Shown here: positions 33,346-42,691 of the stretch, piece by piece
Numbering within the stretch: the first letter of the stretch is position 1
Layout of the letters: each line of letters begins with the position of its first letter
NCBI GenBank assembly: GCA_020846195.1
Contig: JADLEJ010000049.1
Span: forward strand, 62,001-126,000
DNA: 64,000 bases
Direction: 5' to 3'
Source: Nitrospira sp.
Lineage (GTDB): Bacteria > Nitrospirota > Nitrospiria > Nitrospirales > Nitrospiraceae
The notes under the pieces: generated by a model
Told to the model about the DNA's origin: nothing
The model's database searches: none
What the model saw: only the letters and a program-made list of their open reading frames with translations
Position numbers and translations under genes: made by a program

Positions 33346-33354
33346 TGCTATACT
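33346..33354 (+). promoter_or_regulatory. Extended -10 promoter
   Basis: TGCTATACT (TG at 33346-33347, TATACT at 33349-33354) is an extended -10 without a clear -35. It lies in the short spacer after dtd and would start the transcript of the 33393 gene with a leader of about 30 nt. Confidence 0.5.
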
Positions 33355-33392
33355 GAGACTGCGCGTCTTCAGATTACTCGATGAGGTGGAGC

Positions 33393-33959
33393 ATGGGGAC
33401 AGCGGTTCCTCCACAACATCCTCTCCGGCAGCTCTTCGGGGTTCTGACCGAACGGAGCTTCACCGAACATCTCGGATGGCCCGATCTCAATGTCGCGGGC
33501 TACGTCTCTAATCTCCTTGTCGATTTTACCCACACCGATCAGTTGTATAAGATTCGCACCAAGCAGGATCAGCCGGTCGATACGGTGATGGATCTGCTGT
33601 TTGAGTCCGAAGTGATGCTGGAGGCCCAATCCTTCGAACGCGAGCGTGAGGTGCACCGGCATATCGGGGACTTCACCCTGTTTATGGCTGGGCTGTTCCC
33701 GGAATATTTACGGCGGCTGAAAACCGCCGGGTTGATCTATCACAAGGATTTTCTCGTGGACTATATGAAAACCGGCAAGCGCTCGTATGGCATCGTGGCT
33801 GAATTCGGCGCGCATGGAGCCGAGATCGATCCGCCGTTGTTCCGCAAGCTCTCCGATAATTTTGAGCTCTGCGTCACCGGGCTCGGGTTTGTCCGGTCCG
33901 ATCTCGAGCGCATGAGCGATCCCGCCTACCAGCGTGTGAAGGGTCTGTTGCTCAATTGA
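33393..33959 (+). CDS. Conserved-looking hypothetical protein
   Basis: 188 aa from ATG 33393, which has GAGG six bases upstream. The protein is soluble and mostly helical, with well-ordered blocks such as YVSNLLVDFTHTDQLYKI, VHRHIGDFTLFMAGLFPEYLRRLK and FRKLSDNFELCVTGLGFVRSDLERM. The regular amphipathic pattern argues for a real helical bundle, but I recognise no family or catalytic motif. It has its own promoter and is coupled to the asparaginase gene, whose TTG start overlaps its stop, so it may share a physiological role with it. Confidence 0.75.
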   Translation: MGTAVPPQHPLRQLFGVLTERSFTEHLGWPDLNVAGYVSNLLVDFTHTDQLYKIRTKQDQPVDTVMDLLFESEVMLEAQSFEREREVHRHIGDFTLFMAGLFPEYLRRLKTAGLIYHKDFLVDYMKTGKRSYGIVAEFGAHGAEIDPPLFRKLSDNFELCVTGLGFVRSDLERMSDPAYQRVKGLLLN

Positions 33960-34891
33960 AATCGTCCCGTCCCGTCCTCCTCGTCCATGGCGGTGCCGGT
34001 CTTCGCCGCATGACCGCGGCTCAGGCCGGGTGTCTCACTGCCGCCTTGGAAATCGGCTACCATCTGTTAGATCGCGGCGTGCCAGCGCTCACGGCTGTCG
34101 AGCAGGCAATCCGTGTGTTAGAGCAGAGCAGGCTGTTCAATGCCGGCCGAGGTTCCCATGTGCAGCTCGACGGCGTGCGGCGCATGGATGCGTCTATTAT
34201 GGAAGGGCGGGATTTGCAGGCTGGGGCGGTCGCCTCGATTGAAGGCATTGTCCATCCGATTTCAGCTGCGCGGTTGGTGATGGAGCAGACAACGCATGTC
34301 TTGCTCGTCGGGAAGCCTGCGTCGGCGTTTGCCCGGCATTGTAAGTTGGAACGGCAGCCGCGCCGCCCCTCCGGCCAGGCTGCGCGAACCTCGACGATGA
34401 CGAAGGCCTGGTCTCCAAAAACGCTGGCGCTTTACCGGGCGATGATGGCGAGCGGACCGGTGTTGCGGAAGCGAGCCGGGAAGGAGACTGTTGGCGCGGT
34501 GGCGTTGGATCGAACGGGGACGGTGGCAGCCGGCGCATCCACTGGCGGCATCGATATGATGCTGCCGGGGCGCGTCGGCGATACGCCGATTATCGGCTGC
34601 GGGGTCTATGCCGATAATGACAGCGGCGCGGTGTCGATGACTGGATTAGGCGAGGGGATTATCCGCATTGCGGTGGCAAAAGAAATCTGCGATCGCCTGG
34701 CCCGTGGCGAACGACCTGGCGCAGCGGCGGCGCAGGTGCTGAAGAAATTGGTCCAACGAATCGACGGCGCCGCGGGTTCTTTGGTGCTCGCTCCAGACGG
34801 CCGATTCGTCATTACCCATGTCACGCCGCGCATGACAGCCGGTTGGTGGAATGGGAAGGGGCGGCCCACGGTGGGGGATTGCTTTCGATGA
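33956..34891 (+). CDS. Isoaspartyl peptidase/L-asparaginase, Ntn-hydrolase type
   Basis: 311 aa. The alpha part begins PVLLVHGGAG. The beta part begins at the nucleophile Thr in KETVGAVALDRTGTVAAGASTGG, and LPGRVGDTPIIGCGVYADN gives the oxyanion and specificity loop. Members self-cleave before that Thr and hydrolyse isoaspartyl dipeptides or asparagine. The linker before the cleavage site is short and basic (RQPRRPSGQAARTSTMTKAWS). TTG at 33956 is the start: it overlaps the upstream TGA as TTGA and keeps the HGGAG motif that later ATGs would lose. No good ribosome site is present, in line with coupling. Confidence 0.9.
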   Translation: MKSSRPVLLVHGGAGLRRMTAAQAGCLTAALEIGYHLLDRGVPALTAVEQAIRVLEQSRLFNAGRGSHVQLDGVRRMDASIMEGRDLQAGAVASIEGIVHPISAARLVMEQTTHVLLVGKPASAFARHCKLERQPRRPSGQAARTSTMTKAWSPKTLALYRAMMASGPVLRKRAGKETVGAVALDRTGTVAAGASTGGIDMMLPGRVGDTPIIGCGVYADNDSGAVSMTGLGEGIIRIAVAKEICDRLARGERPGAAAAQVLKKLVQRIDGAAGSLVLAPDGRFVITHVTPRMTAGWWNGKGRPTVGDCFR

Positions 34892-35319
34892 GCCGCAGTC
34901 TTTTTCACCTCGCCTTTCCTGTTCACGATCTTGCCGCCACAAAATATTTCTATGTCGAAGGGCTTGGCTGTACGCTCGGGCGCGAATCGTCAAGCGCCAT
35001 CACATTAGGATTGGCCGGGAACCAGCTGGTCGGGCATCGCGAGTCGGACGAGGTTCCGGTGCAGCGAGGGATTTATCCGCGCCACTTCGGACTGGTCTTT
35101 CTTGATCGATCGGACTGGGAGTCATTAGCCGAAAGAGCCTGCTGTCAGGGTCTTCGGTTTTATCAACAGCCGCGCGTGAGATTTTCCGGCACGCGCATCG
35201 AACATCGCACGTTTTTCCTTGAAGACCCGTCTGGCAATCTGCTCGAGTTCAAACACTACACTCATGAGTCGGCAATTTTCGGCGAGCGAGATCTCTCCAC
35301 CGTTGGCGATCCCGAGTAA
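34888..35319 (+). CDS. VOC-family (glyoxalase/bleomycin resistance-like) protein
   Basis: 143 aa. Two beta-alpha-beta-beta-beta modules are visible: LFHLAFPVHDLAATKYFYVEGLGC and RHFGLVFLDRSDWESLAERA, ending IEHRTFFLEDPSGNLLEFKHY. Possible metal ligands are the N-terminal His (FHLAF), a central His (RHFGL) and the final Glu (LLEFKHY). The substrate is unknown; isomerase, dioxygenase and lyase members exist. ATGA overlaps the asparaginase stop, so the three genes 33393-35319 are one unit. Confidence 0.85.
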   Translation: MSRSLFHLAFPVHDLAATKYFYVEGLGCTLGRESSSAITLGLAGNQLVGHRESDEVPVQRGIYPRHFGLVFLDRSDWESLAERACCQGLRFYQQPRVRFSGTRIEHRTFFLEDPSGNLLEFKHYTHESAIFGERDLSTVGDPE

Positions 35320-35352
35320 AACGGTCTTTGCCGAATAGGCCTTCGTCTCGCC

Positions 35353-36087
35353 TCAGTGTGCTGGAGAAGAGGTGGGAATTCTATTCATGCCTTTCAGGAT
35401 GCGCTGATGGCGTTTATGCAAGAACGCCGTTTTTCGGAGCGGGTCGTAACGGCGCGGCGATGGCAGAATGGCGGCCAGCCAGGCCGCCTCTTCTGCGGTG
35501 AGATCTTGAGCAGATTTCCCAAAATGATGGCGCGCCGCCGCTTCGGCGCCGTATACGCCGTTTCCCCATTCCGCGACATTCAGATACAGCTCGAGGATCC
35601 GTCCCTTGGTCAGATGGTGTTCCAGCGATCTGGTGATCAGTGCCTCGCGGGCTTTCCGCAAGAGTGAGCGTTCGGTCGAGAGATAGAGGTTCTTCGCCAG
35701 TTGCTGGGTGATCGTACTGCCGCCTCGTTTCAGTTCTCCGGCTTCGAGATTGTGGATCGCCGCATCCTTGATTCCCTCCCAATCGAATCCTTCGTGAATG
35801 AAAAACGACGCATCCTCGGCTGCCACGGCGGCATGCTGCAGATGGCGGGAGATGCGGGAGAGGGGAACCCAGGACCATTGCCGGGGGACCGGTTTCCGCA
35901 GGCTTTGGGCGAGGGCCTGCCGATGTTCCATTAGCGCCGTCGGGCCTGGGTTGGTCTTGGCGAGAAGCGCCACATCAGGCAGCGTCAGCAGCCAGGTTAA
36001 CGCCAGGAGGCCGAGCGGGACTCCGGCGAGCAAGGCCGTCCAGAGCAGTATCCGAGCGAGGGTTTGCTGTGTCTTGGCCTTGGGCAT
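35353..36087 (-). CDS. mtgA: Monofunctional biosynthetic peptidoglycan transglycosylase
   Basis: 244 aa. One N-terminal transmembrane helix (about 10-33) is followed by a GT51 domain. Motif 1 is AAEDASFFIHEGFDWEGI with the catalytic Glu, motif 2 is RGGSTITQQLAKNLYLS with KxxE-like downstream elements, then LELYLNVAEWGNGVYGAEAAARHHFGKS. It polymerises lipid II in the periplasm and lacks a transpeptidase domain. It is divergent from engB and convergent with the VOC gene. Confidence 0.95.
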   Translation of the reverse strand: MPKAKTQQTLARILLWTALLAGVPLGLLALTWLLTLPDVALLAKTNPGPTALMEHRQALAQSLRKPVPRQWSWVPLSRISRHLQHAAVAAEDASFFIHEGFDWEGIKDAAIHNLEAGELKRGGSTITQQLAKNLYLSTERSLLRKAREALITRSLEHHLTKGRILELYLNVAEWGNGVYGAEAAARHHFGKSAQDLTAEEAAWLAAILPSPRRYDPLRKTAFLHKRHQRILKGMNRIPTSSPAH

Positions 36088-36167
36088 AGAAGGGGGGTGT
36101 TACTCGCCCGTCATTCTGCTACTGTGTGGAGACGAACGACGGTACGCCACGGGATTGCATCATCGCT

Positions 36168-36770
36168 ATGAAAATTCTTTCATCTGAGTTTATCAAAAGT
36201 TGCGCGTCGGCAGAACAGTTTCCTCAGGGGGAGTTGCCGGAGATTGCCGTTGCGGGACGGTCGAATGTCGGGAAGTCCTCGCTGATTCATTCATTGCTCC
36301 ATCGGCGAGGGCTGGCCAAAGTCAGCCGGACACCCGGAAAAACCAGGGCAGTGAATCTGTTTCAGATTGCCACCTCGGACCCAGGGCTGGCGAAATTGTA
36401 TCTGGTGGATCTTCCGGGCTATGGATATGCGAAGGTCTCCAAGTCCATGCGTGCGGAATGGGGGCCTCTGATCGAATCCTATGTGGCCGAGCAGCCCTCG
36501 TTGATTGCGGTTGTCTTGTTAGTGGAATGCCGGGTGGTCACAGAGCAGGATTGCCAGACCGTGGCCTGGCTGCGGTCGATCGGGCGCGAGCCGGTCATTG
36601 TGGCGACCAAAGTCGACAAGCTCAGACCGAGCGAGCGAGTGCGGACGCTTCGTCAGACTCACCGCGATCTCGGGTTGCCGGAAGGGCAGCAGCTCATCCC
36701 CTATTCAGTGGTGACGGGGGAGGGGCGGGATCACCTATGGGGGGTGCTGCGGGATCTCGTCAAAACTTGA
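36168..36770 (+). CDS. engB: Ribosome biogenesis GTPase YsxC/EngB
   Basis: 200 aa. G1 AGRSNVGKSSLIHSLL, G2 with SRTPGKTRAVNLFQI, G3 DLPGYGYAKV and G4 ATKVDKLR are in order. The C-terminal PYSVVTGEGRDHLW gives G5. It is needed for large ribosomal subunit maturation. The ATG at 36168 gives the usual MKI-SSEF N terminus. Its 3' end overlaps that of the PPIase gene on the other strand by 11 bases, with no room for separate terminators. Confidence 0.95.
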   Translation: MKILSSEFIKSCASAEQFPQGELPEIAVAGRSNVGKSSLIHSLLHRRGLAKVSRTPGKTRAVNLFQIATSDPGLAKLYLVDLPGYGYAKVSKSMRAEWGPLIESYVAEQPSLIAVVLLVECRVVTEQDCQTVAWLRSIGREPVIVATKVDKLRPSERVRTLRQTHRDLGLPEGQQLIPYSVVTGEGRDHLWGVLRDLVKT

Positions 36771-37719
36771 TTTCGATGTAGGCTTTGTTTTTCAGATTGA
36801 CCAGCCAGGATTGAAAGACGTCTTCGCTCTTTTGCTGAAATACCAGCGACTGGATTTCAAATTTCACTTCATCGAATGGGCGGAATTGCTTCGGAGTTCT
36901 GTCGTCGATCCGGACGATGTGATAGCCCTCTGAGGTTTCGACGATGTCGGAGACTCCGCCAGGCACTAACGGCGCGATCGTGCGTTCAATGGCCGGGAGC
37001 AGTTCCCCCTGCCTGACTAGCCCAAGCCGGCCTCCGCGCGAGGCGTTCGGCCCATCTGAGTAGCGCAGCGCGGCATCCTCGAATTTTTCGCCGCGCTTCA
37101 ATTCCGCCATCACGATCCGGGCTTTTTCCAACGCTTCCGCGGCTCCGTCGGCCGAGCGGGGCTGAATCAAAATCTGGCTCAGGGTATATTCTTCGGGAAG
37201 CGCGAAACGCGTCTGGTGCTCGTTATAGTACCGCTTCATTTCCGCGTTCCCGACCATGATGCCGCTTCGGACTTCACGGTCGACGACCTTGAGAAGCGTC
37301 AGCTGATCGCGCACGTTTCTCACGCTCAGCGGGTCTTTTTCGTCGACCGCCTCGCCTTGCTGTTTCATCTGCTGGATGGCTTGCTTCACTTCCTGGTCGG
37401 AGACATCCACGTTCTTGGTTGCGGCTTCTTGCAGTTGCAGCCGCCGCTCGATCATTTTCGTCAGGGCCATGTATTCGGCCGTCTTCAGCCGCTGGTCCAA
37501 TTCGTCGCCATGGTATTGCCGGCGAATGCGCTCTTGTTCGGGGGCCAGCTCGCGCTTGACGTCGGATTGCATGATGAGGTCGGTATTCACCACCGCTACA
37601 ATTCGATCCTCCACCTGGGGAGCGGAGAAGGCCGAGGGGGCCGGCCTAAGCCAGGGCAGGGTGAGCAACAGCCCGAGCGCGACACGGGTGATTATGCGGG
37701 AAGCCGAATTCAGCTGCAC
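36760..37719 (-). CDS. SurA-type periplasmic peptidyl-prolyl isomerase/chaperone
   Basis: 319 aa. A signal peptide (to about 33, SAFSAPQ) is followed by a SurA N-terminal domain (VEDRIVAVVNTDLIMQSDVKREL). A parvulin domain (about 180-275) reads EYTLSQILIQPRS, RYSDGPNASRGGRLGLVRQGELLPAIE and SEGYHIVRIDD. It should assist outer-membrane protein folding. The start is GTG 37719 with GAGGAG ten bases upstream. It lies downstream of a second PPIase and mfd on the same strand. Confidence 0.9.
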   Translation of the reverse strand: MQLNSASRIITRVALGLLLTLPWLRPAPSAFSAPQVEDRIVAVVNTDLIMQSDVKRELAPEQERIRRQYHGDELDQRLKTAEYMALTKMIERRLQLQEAATKNVDVSDQEVKQAIQQMKQQGEAVDEKDPLSVRNVRDQLTLLKVVDREVRSGIMVGNAEMKRYYNEHQTRFALPEEYTLSQILIQPRSADGAAEALEKARIVMAELKRGEKFEDAALRYSDGPNASRGGRLGLVRQGELLPAIERTIAPLVPGGVSDIVETSEGYHIVRIDDRTPKQFRPFDEVKFEIQSLVFQQKSEDVFQSWLVNLKNKAYIEIKF

Positions 37720-37802
37720 GGATACAGTGCTCCTCGATGAGTGCGGGGCAGACCGGCGGATTGTACACGAAATGAGGGGTTTGGAGGAGACTGACCTGTA
37801 GG

Positions 37803-38675
37803 CTACGGCCGCCCGGCGTCTTCGTCGGTGATGTAGCGTGAGGCATCGGCCAGGCGGACCGACGCCTTGGCTCGGATATCCGCAATGACTTCTTCGAACT
37901 GTTTCCGGCGTTTGTCTGCCAGCAATTCTTGACGCAGCCGTTCCCGGGTGGCGAGATCCGCCTGAATGGTCTCTTTTTCCAGCGGACTGACCTTCACGAG
38001 GTAATAACCCGCATCGGTCTTGACGGGCTCGCTGATCACGCCGTGCCTGAGCGTTTGGACGATGGCATCGACGTCGGGATTGAGGAGGCCTTTCCGATAG
38101 GGGCCGAGATCGCCGCCTTTGGCTTTGGTCTTGTCGTCGATGGAATAGCGCTGAGCGAACTTGGCGAAATCCCCACCGGCTTCGATCTGTTTCTTCAGAT
38201 CTTTGGCCGCCGGATAATTATTCAGCAACATTTGCGAGACTTGGACTTTGAGCGGAGCCAGCAGCTGGTGGGCGTGCTTTTCGTAGTAAGCATCCAACTC
38301 GGCCTGGGAGAGCTCGACTTTGGCCTTGAGGCGGTCTTTCAGGAGTTCGTCCAGCACGAGTTGCTCTTTGTAGCGTTGCGCGCGGTCGCGAATCGCATCG
38401 TTCTGATCCAGCCCTTGGAGGCGGGCTTCCTGCATCAGCAGTTCGCGGGTGATCAATTCATCGAGAAACCGCCGTTTGCCGCCGTCCTTGTCGTACCGGC
38501 CGCGAGTGGCGTCCGAGAGTTCGTTCCACCGAACATCGAACTCGTATTGCGTGATCGCGCGGCCATTGACGAGCGCCAGGACCGGCTCCTCTTGCGGCGG
38601 GGTGCAGCCGGGTAGCACCCACAAGGAGCCTGACAACAGAGCGGCGAAGGCGAGTGACGAGCGAAAGTTGTGCAT
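37803..38675 (-). CDS. PpiC-type lipoprotein peptidyl-prolyl isomerase
   Basis: 290 aa. From ATG 38675 the N terminus is a lipoprotein signal ending WVLPGC near residue 24. A SurA-N-like helical part (ALVNGRAITQYEFDVRWNEL, FLDELITRELLMQEA) is followed by a parvulin domain (about 145-235: KVQVSQMLLNN, FAQRYSIDDKTKAKGGDLGPYRKG, KTDAGYYLVKVS). It probably anchors to a membrane and helps fold secreted proteins, as PrsA does. A GTG ten codons upstream is possible but adds non-leader residues. Paired with the SurA-type gene 84 bases downstream. Confidence 0.88.
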   Translation of the reverse strand: MHNFRSSLAFAALLSGSLWVLPGCTPPQEEPVLALVNGRAITQYEFDVRWNELSDATRGRYDKDGGKRRFLDELITRELLMQEARLQGLDQNDAIRDRAQRYKEQLVLDELLKDRLKAKVELSQAELDAYYEKHAHQLLAPLKVQVSQMLLNNYPAAKDLKKQIEAGGDFAKFAQRYSIDDKTKAKGGDLGPYRKGLLNPDVDAIVQTLRHGVISEPVKTDAGYYLVKVSPLEKETIQADLATRERLRQELLADKRRKQFEEVIADIRAKASVRLADASRYITDEDAGRP

Positions 38676-38737
38676 GAGCGATGGTCTATTTCCAGTCAGT
38701 GCCACGGCGCAACGTAGTTCACGCGCCCGATTTCAAG

Positions 38738-41700
38738 CTAGGTCGTTGATTTGTTGGTATCACAGTGACCCAGGCTTTGCAAGGTTGTGTTGAGTTCCGC
38801 AAAGGTCGAACCCCAGTCGTCATGCGGCATCTGGATCTCGAATGCCTGCGGCGAGAGGAAGCGCAGCCGCTTTTTCAGCCGGTCCATCATGGCATGGACG
38901 GCCGGTTCTGGAATCGCGGCCTTGGGTCCGAGCGTGACGATGGCCGATTGGTGGGAGACTTCAATGGCCGTGATATGGAGCAGTTTCGCCAACACCCGCA
39001 GTTGCATCACTTCCAGAAGCCGCTCCACCGGTTCAGGCGGAAGTCCGTAGCGGTCTTGGATTTCCCCATGGAGGAGCGCCAGCTCGCCGACTTGCTTGCA
39101 GGCGGTCAAGCGCTTGTAGAGCGAAAGCCGGTGGTGCGGATCCTCCACGTAGGTTTCGGGAATGAACGCCGAGACCGGCATGCGCAGGGTGGGATCAGGC
39201 TCCTCCTCGACCGCATGTCCCTTGAGGCGTTGCACGGCTTCCTCAACCATCCTGAGATAGAGATCCAGCCCGATAGCGGCGATGTGACCGGACTGCGCTT
39301 TGCCCAGCAGATTCCCGGCCCCGCGAATCTCGAGGTCGGCCGCGGCGATGCGGAAACCCGATCCCAATTCCGTAAACTGCTGAATCGCCATCAGCCGCTT
39401 CTGTGCATCCTCGGTGAGCCGGCCCTCGTCGGGAATGAGCAGGTAGGCGTAGGCCTGCTCTCCGCCGCGGCCTACGCGACCGCGCAGCTGATAGAGCTGC
39501 GCCAGGCCGAACGTGTCGGCCCGGTTGACGATGATCGTATTGGCGTTCGGCACGTCGATGCCCGACTGAATGATGGCCGAGGCGATGAGCACATCGACCT
39601 CGTGCTTGACGAATTTCAGCATCACCGCTTCGAGCAGCTTGGGATCCATCTGCCCGTGGGCCATCACCATCCGCGCCTCTGGAACCAGTTGCTGGAGCCA
39701 GGCGCCGGTGGCGGACATGGTTTCCACCCGGTTATGGACGAAATAAATCTGGCCGCCGCGCCCCAGCTCGCGCAGGATCGCATCGCGCACAGCCTTGTCG
39801 CTGGATTTGATGACCGCCGTGCGAATCGCCAGCCGGCTGGCCGGCGGCGTATCGATGATCGACAGGTCCCGCACGCTGGCCATCGCCATCTGAAGCGTGC
39901 GCGGGATCGGCGTGGCGGTGAGAGTCAGCACATCGACCTGGGTCCGCAGTTGCTTCAGCCGTTCCTTATGCTTGACTCCGAACCACTGCTCTTCGTCGAT
40001 GATGACGAGGCCGAGATTGTGGAACACCACGCTTTTCTGCAGCAGCCGGTGGGTGCCGATGATCACATCGATGACGCCCGCGGCAAGATCGCTCAGCGTG
40101 GCCTTGGTGTCTTTCGGAGACTGCATGCGGGAGAGCACCGCAACTTTCGTCGGGAAGGGCGCAAACCGCTCGGCGAAATTTTCATAATGTTGATGGGCAA
40201 GCAGCGTCGTCGGCACGAGGACGGCCACCTGGCGTCCGCTTTCGATAGCCTTGAAGGCTGCCCGCATGGCTACTTCCGTCTTGCCATAACCGACGTCACC
40301 GCAGACCAGCCGGTCCATCGGTTTTCCTGACTCCAGATCCCTGGCGATGTCTTGGATCGCCTTGAGCTGATCCGGCGTCTCTTCATATTCGAACGCCGCC
40401 TCGAACTCGTGATACAGCGTGCCGGCCGTGCCGTACCCGGCCCGTTTGACCAGCTCGCGGTTCGCGTAGAGATCGATGAGATCCTGAGCCATCTCTTCGA
40501 TATCTTTTTTGACCCGTGCCGTGGTTTTGGCCCAGCTGGTGCCGCCCAGGCGGTCGAGCCGGGGCACATGCCCGTCGGCGCCGCTGTAGCGCTGGACCTG
40601 GCTGAGACGGTCGAGCGGCACGTAGAGCGTGTCGGCCCCGGCAAATTCCAGGATCAGAAAATCGCTCTCCACATCCTGCACCGTCAGCCGCTTGAGACCG
40701 AGATACCGGCCGATGCCATGTTGCACGTGGACGACATAGTCGCCCACATTCAGGTCTTCCAGAGAGGACAGGAACGTCGCCGTTTTGCTTTTCGGCTGGG
40801 TTTTATGGCGCGTGCCTTTCGCGAACAGTTCTTCTTCAGTCAGGAGGGCGAGCTGAAAGATTTCCGACAACCATCCGGCGGATAAGTCGCCATGCACAAC
40901 CGCGATCGGCGGTTTGCCGCTCTCCCGCTTGGTCCAAGCCGCCGGGGACCATTCCATGGCCGGCAGGTCATGTTCCCGGAGCAAGGCGAGCAACCGCTCG
41001 ACTTGTCCGCGGCTGCGCGCGATCAGCACCACGCGATGGCCATCGCGCAATCGATCGAGGATAGACAGGGTCTGGTTGAACGGGGTTCCGCGAATCCCCA
41101 GGCCCGCGCTGGCTGGGATCTGCGCCGGGAACGGCACGACCGGATTCCAGCTGTCGTCGGATGGAGTCAGCGGCTCCAGGGCTATCGTTGACCAGCCGGC
41201 CGCGCCGATTTCGATTTCATCCCAGGTTTGAAAGAGCCGTTCAGGGCTGGGATAGGGATTGGCCGCGTCCCGCTCTCCATGCCGGAGATAGCTGTCCTCG
41301 ATCTTGGACCACAGCGTGGCGCAGGTCGCCTGGAGCGCGGCGGGCTGGTCGAAGATGAGGATCGGCTCTTTCGACAGGTAATCGAAGAGCGTGCTCATCT
41401 GGGGATAGAGGTCCGGCGCGCGCCATTCCGCATCCGGCGCGATCGGCGCCGCGGCTTCCGGGCTGTCTTCCGGACGGAGGTATTCCCGCGCCGGCAGGAT
41501 CGCGGCGTCATCGATCTGGCGGATCGAGGTTTGCGTCGCCGCGTCGAAGAGCCGGAGCGCTTCGATCGAATCGCCCAGGAACTCGACGCGGAGCGGGTCG
41601 GCGTAGGCGGTTGAAAAAATATCCACCAGGCCGCCGCGGATGCTGAACTCGCCGGGAATCTCCACGACCGACACGCGCCGATAGCCGAGCCGCAGCAGTT

Positions 41701-42193
41701 TGGCCAGCAGCGTGTCGCGCTCGACAGTCCCGTTGCGTGTCAGTTGCAGGGTGGCGTGAGCCCAGGTGTCCTTCGGCAGGAGGCGGTGCATCAAGGCCGC
41801 GACCGAGGTGACGAGGGTCGTATTCGGGCTGGATTGCAGGCGGTGGAGCGTCTGCATGCGATGCGCCACCAGGCCGATATGAGGCGCCGTGGCTTCGTAG
41901 GGCAGCGTTTCCCATTGAGGGAACAGTGTTAGCCGGTCGCTTGGAATGCCGATGAGCCGGTGGCAGAACTGGAGGTCGTCGAAAAGGCGCTCCGCCGATT
42001 CATTGCTGGCTGTAACGATAATCCAGGGGCGGTTCCGGAGAGAGGCCAATGAGGGTGCCTGCGCCAGGCTGGTGAGCACGAACGCTGCGGTCGATCCGTG
42101 CAAACCCGTGACGCAGGGCCGCGCCGAGGTCTGCTTGAGGGCGGACACAAGCGGGGCGAGCCATTCATCTGCGGGGGAGGGTGGATGTGACAC
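38738..42193 (-). CDS. mfd: Transcription-repair coupling factor Mfd
   Basis: 1151 aa. UvrB-homology region at the N terminus, then a CarD-like RNA polymerase-interacting domain (LNVGDYVVHVQHGIGRYLGLKRL). The superfamily 2 translocase follows with Walker A CGDVGYGKTEVAMRAAF, Walker B VIIDEEQWFGVKHKE, TATPIPRTLQMA and RGRVGRGGEQAYAYLL. A C-terminal TRCF domain ends the protein. It removes stalled RNA polymerase and recruits UvrA. The start is GTG 42193, three bases after the rfaE2 stop, without a clear ribosome site. A 521-aa open frame on the opposite strand is a GC-rich shadow. Confidence 0.97.
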   Translation of the reverse strand: MSHPPSPADEWLAPLVSALKQTSARPCVTGLHGSTAAFVLTSLAQAPSLASLRNRPWIIVTASNESAERLFDDLQFCHRLIGIPSDRLTLFPQWETLPYEATAPHIGLVAHRMQTLHRLQSSPNTTLVTSVAALMHRLLPKDTWAHATLQLTRNGTVERDTLLAKLLRLGYRRVSVVEIPGEFSIRGGLVDIFSTAYADPLRVEFLGDSIEALRLFDAATQTSIRQIDDAAILPAREYLRPEDSPEAAAPIAPDAEWRAPDLYPQMSTLFDYLSKEPILIFDQPAALQATCATLWSKIEDSYLRHGERDAANPYPSPERLFQTWDEIEIGAAGWSTIALEPLTPSDDSWNPVVPFPAQIPASAGLGIRGTPFNQTLSILDRLRDGHRVVLIARSRGQVERLLALLREHDLPAMEWSPAAWTKRESGKPPIAVVHGDLSAGWLSEIFQLALLTEEELFAKGTRHKTQPKSKTATFLSSLEDLNVGDYVVHVQHGIGRYLGLKRLTVQDVESDFLILEFAGADTLYVPLDRLSQVQRYSGADGHVPRLDRLGGTSWAKTTARVKKDIEEMAQDLIDLYANRELVKRAGYGTAGTLYHEFEAAFEYEETPDQLKAIQDIARDLESGKPMDRLVCGDVGYGKTEVAMRAAFKAIESGRQVAVLVPTTLLAHQHYENFAERFAPFPTKVAVLSRMQSPKDTKATLSDLAAGVIDVIIGTHRLLQKSVVFHNLGLVIIDEEQWFGVKHKERLKQLRTQVDVLTLTATPIPRTLQMAMASVRDLSIIDTPPASRLAIRTAVIKSSDKAVRDAILRELGRGGQIYFVHNRVETMSATGAWLQQLVPEARMVMAHGQMDPKLLEAVMLKFVKHEVDVLIASAIIQSGIDVPNANTIIVNRADTFGLAQLYQLRGRVGRGGEQAYAYLLIPDEGRLTEDAQKRLMAIQQFTELGSGFRIAAADLEIRGAGNLLGKAQSGHIAAIGLDLYLRMVEEAVQRLKGHAVEEEPDPTLRMPVSAFIPETYVEDPHHRLSLYKRLTACKQVGELALLHGEIQDRYGLPPEPVERLLEVMQLRVLAKLLHITAIEVSHQSAIVTLGPKAAIPEPAVHAMMDRLKKRLRFLSPQAFEIQMPHDDWGSTFAELNTTLQSLGHCDTNKSTT

Positions 42194-42196
42194 AGA

Positions 42197-42691
42197 TCAG
42201 GTTGAGGTCGAGCGAATACGGTGAATCAATGCCGTGGTGGAAAACCCGGGAACCAGGGGAATGGTTTGGACCCTGCCGCCGCGCGCCTCCACCACGTCCC
42301 GTCCGATAATGCGATCCAGAGACCAGTCGCCGCCTTTCACCAGTACGTCCGGTTGCACGGCGGTGATGAGCGCCTTGGGGTCGGGTTCGGAGAATAAGAC
42401 GACAAAATCGACACAGCCTAAGGCCGCCAGCACTTCCGCTCGCTGCACTTCCGGGACGATCGGCCTGTCCGGCGCTTTGTCCAGGCTGCGGACAGAAGCG
42501 TCGGTGTTGACTCCGACCACCAGAAGATCTCCCAGTGCCTTGGCGGCCTGTAGATAGCGGGTATGGCCGATATGCATGAGATCGAAGCAGCCGTTGGTGA
42601 ACACAATACGGGAGCCGTGAGCCCGCAGGGGCTGGAGCTGCTCAACCAGTTGTTCTTTGGTCATTATCTTGGGCGGCATCGGCTGCATCAT
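42197..42691 (-). CDS. rfaE2: D-glycero-beta-D-manno-heptose 1-phosphate adenylyltransferase
   Basis: 164 aa. The nucleotidyltransferase motif FTNGCFDLMHIGHTRYL (HxGH) is followed by LVVGVNTDASVRSLDK and VLVKGGDWSLDRIIG. It is the stand-alone adenylyltransferase half of HldE and forms ADP-heptose for the LPS inner core. gmhA lies about 9 kb away. The start is not certain: ATG 42691, 42688, 42679 and 42664 are all in frame with weak ribosome sites. A much longer frame to 42925 would run into the divergent kinase gene and is rejected. Confidence 0.9.
   Translation of the reverse strand: MMQPMPPKIMTKEQLVEQLQPLRAHGSRIVFTNGCFDLMHIGHTRYLQAAKALGDLLVVGVNTDASVRSLDKAPDRPIVPEVQRAEVLAALGCVDFVVLFSEPDPKALITAVQPDVLVKGGDWSLDRIIGRDVVEARGGRVQTIPLVPGFSTTALIHRIRSTST

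Noticed and set aside
38765..40330. 521-aa open frame on plus strand
   Set aside because: It is antisense to mfd, which has full family motifs. The frame is Arg/His-rich, as expected from GC-rich shadow frames.
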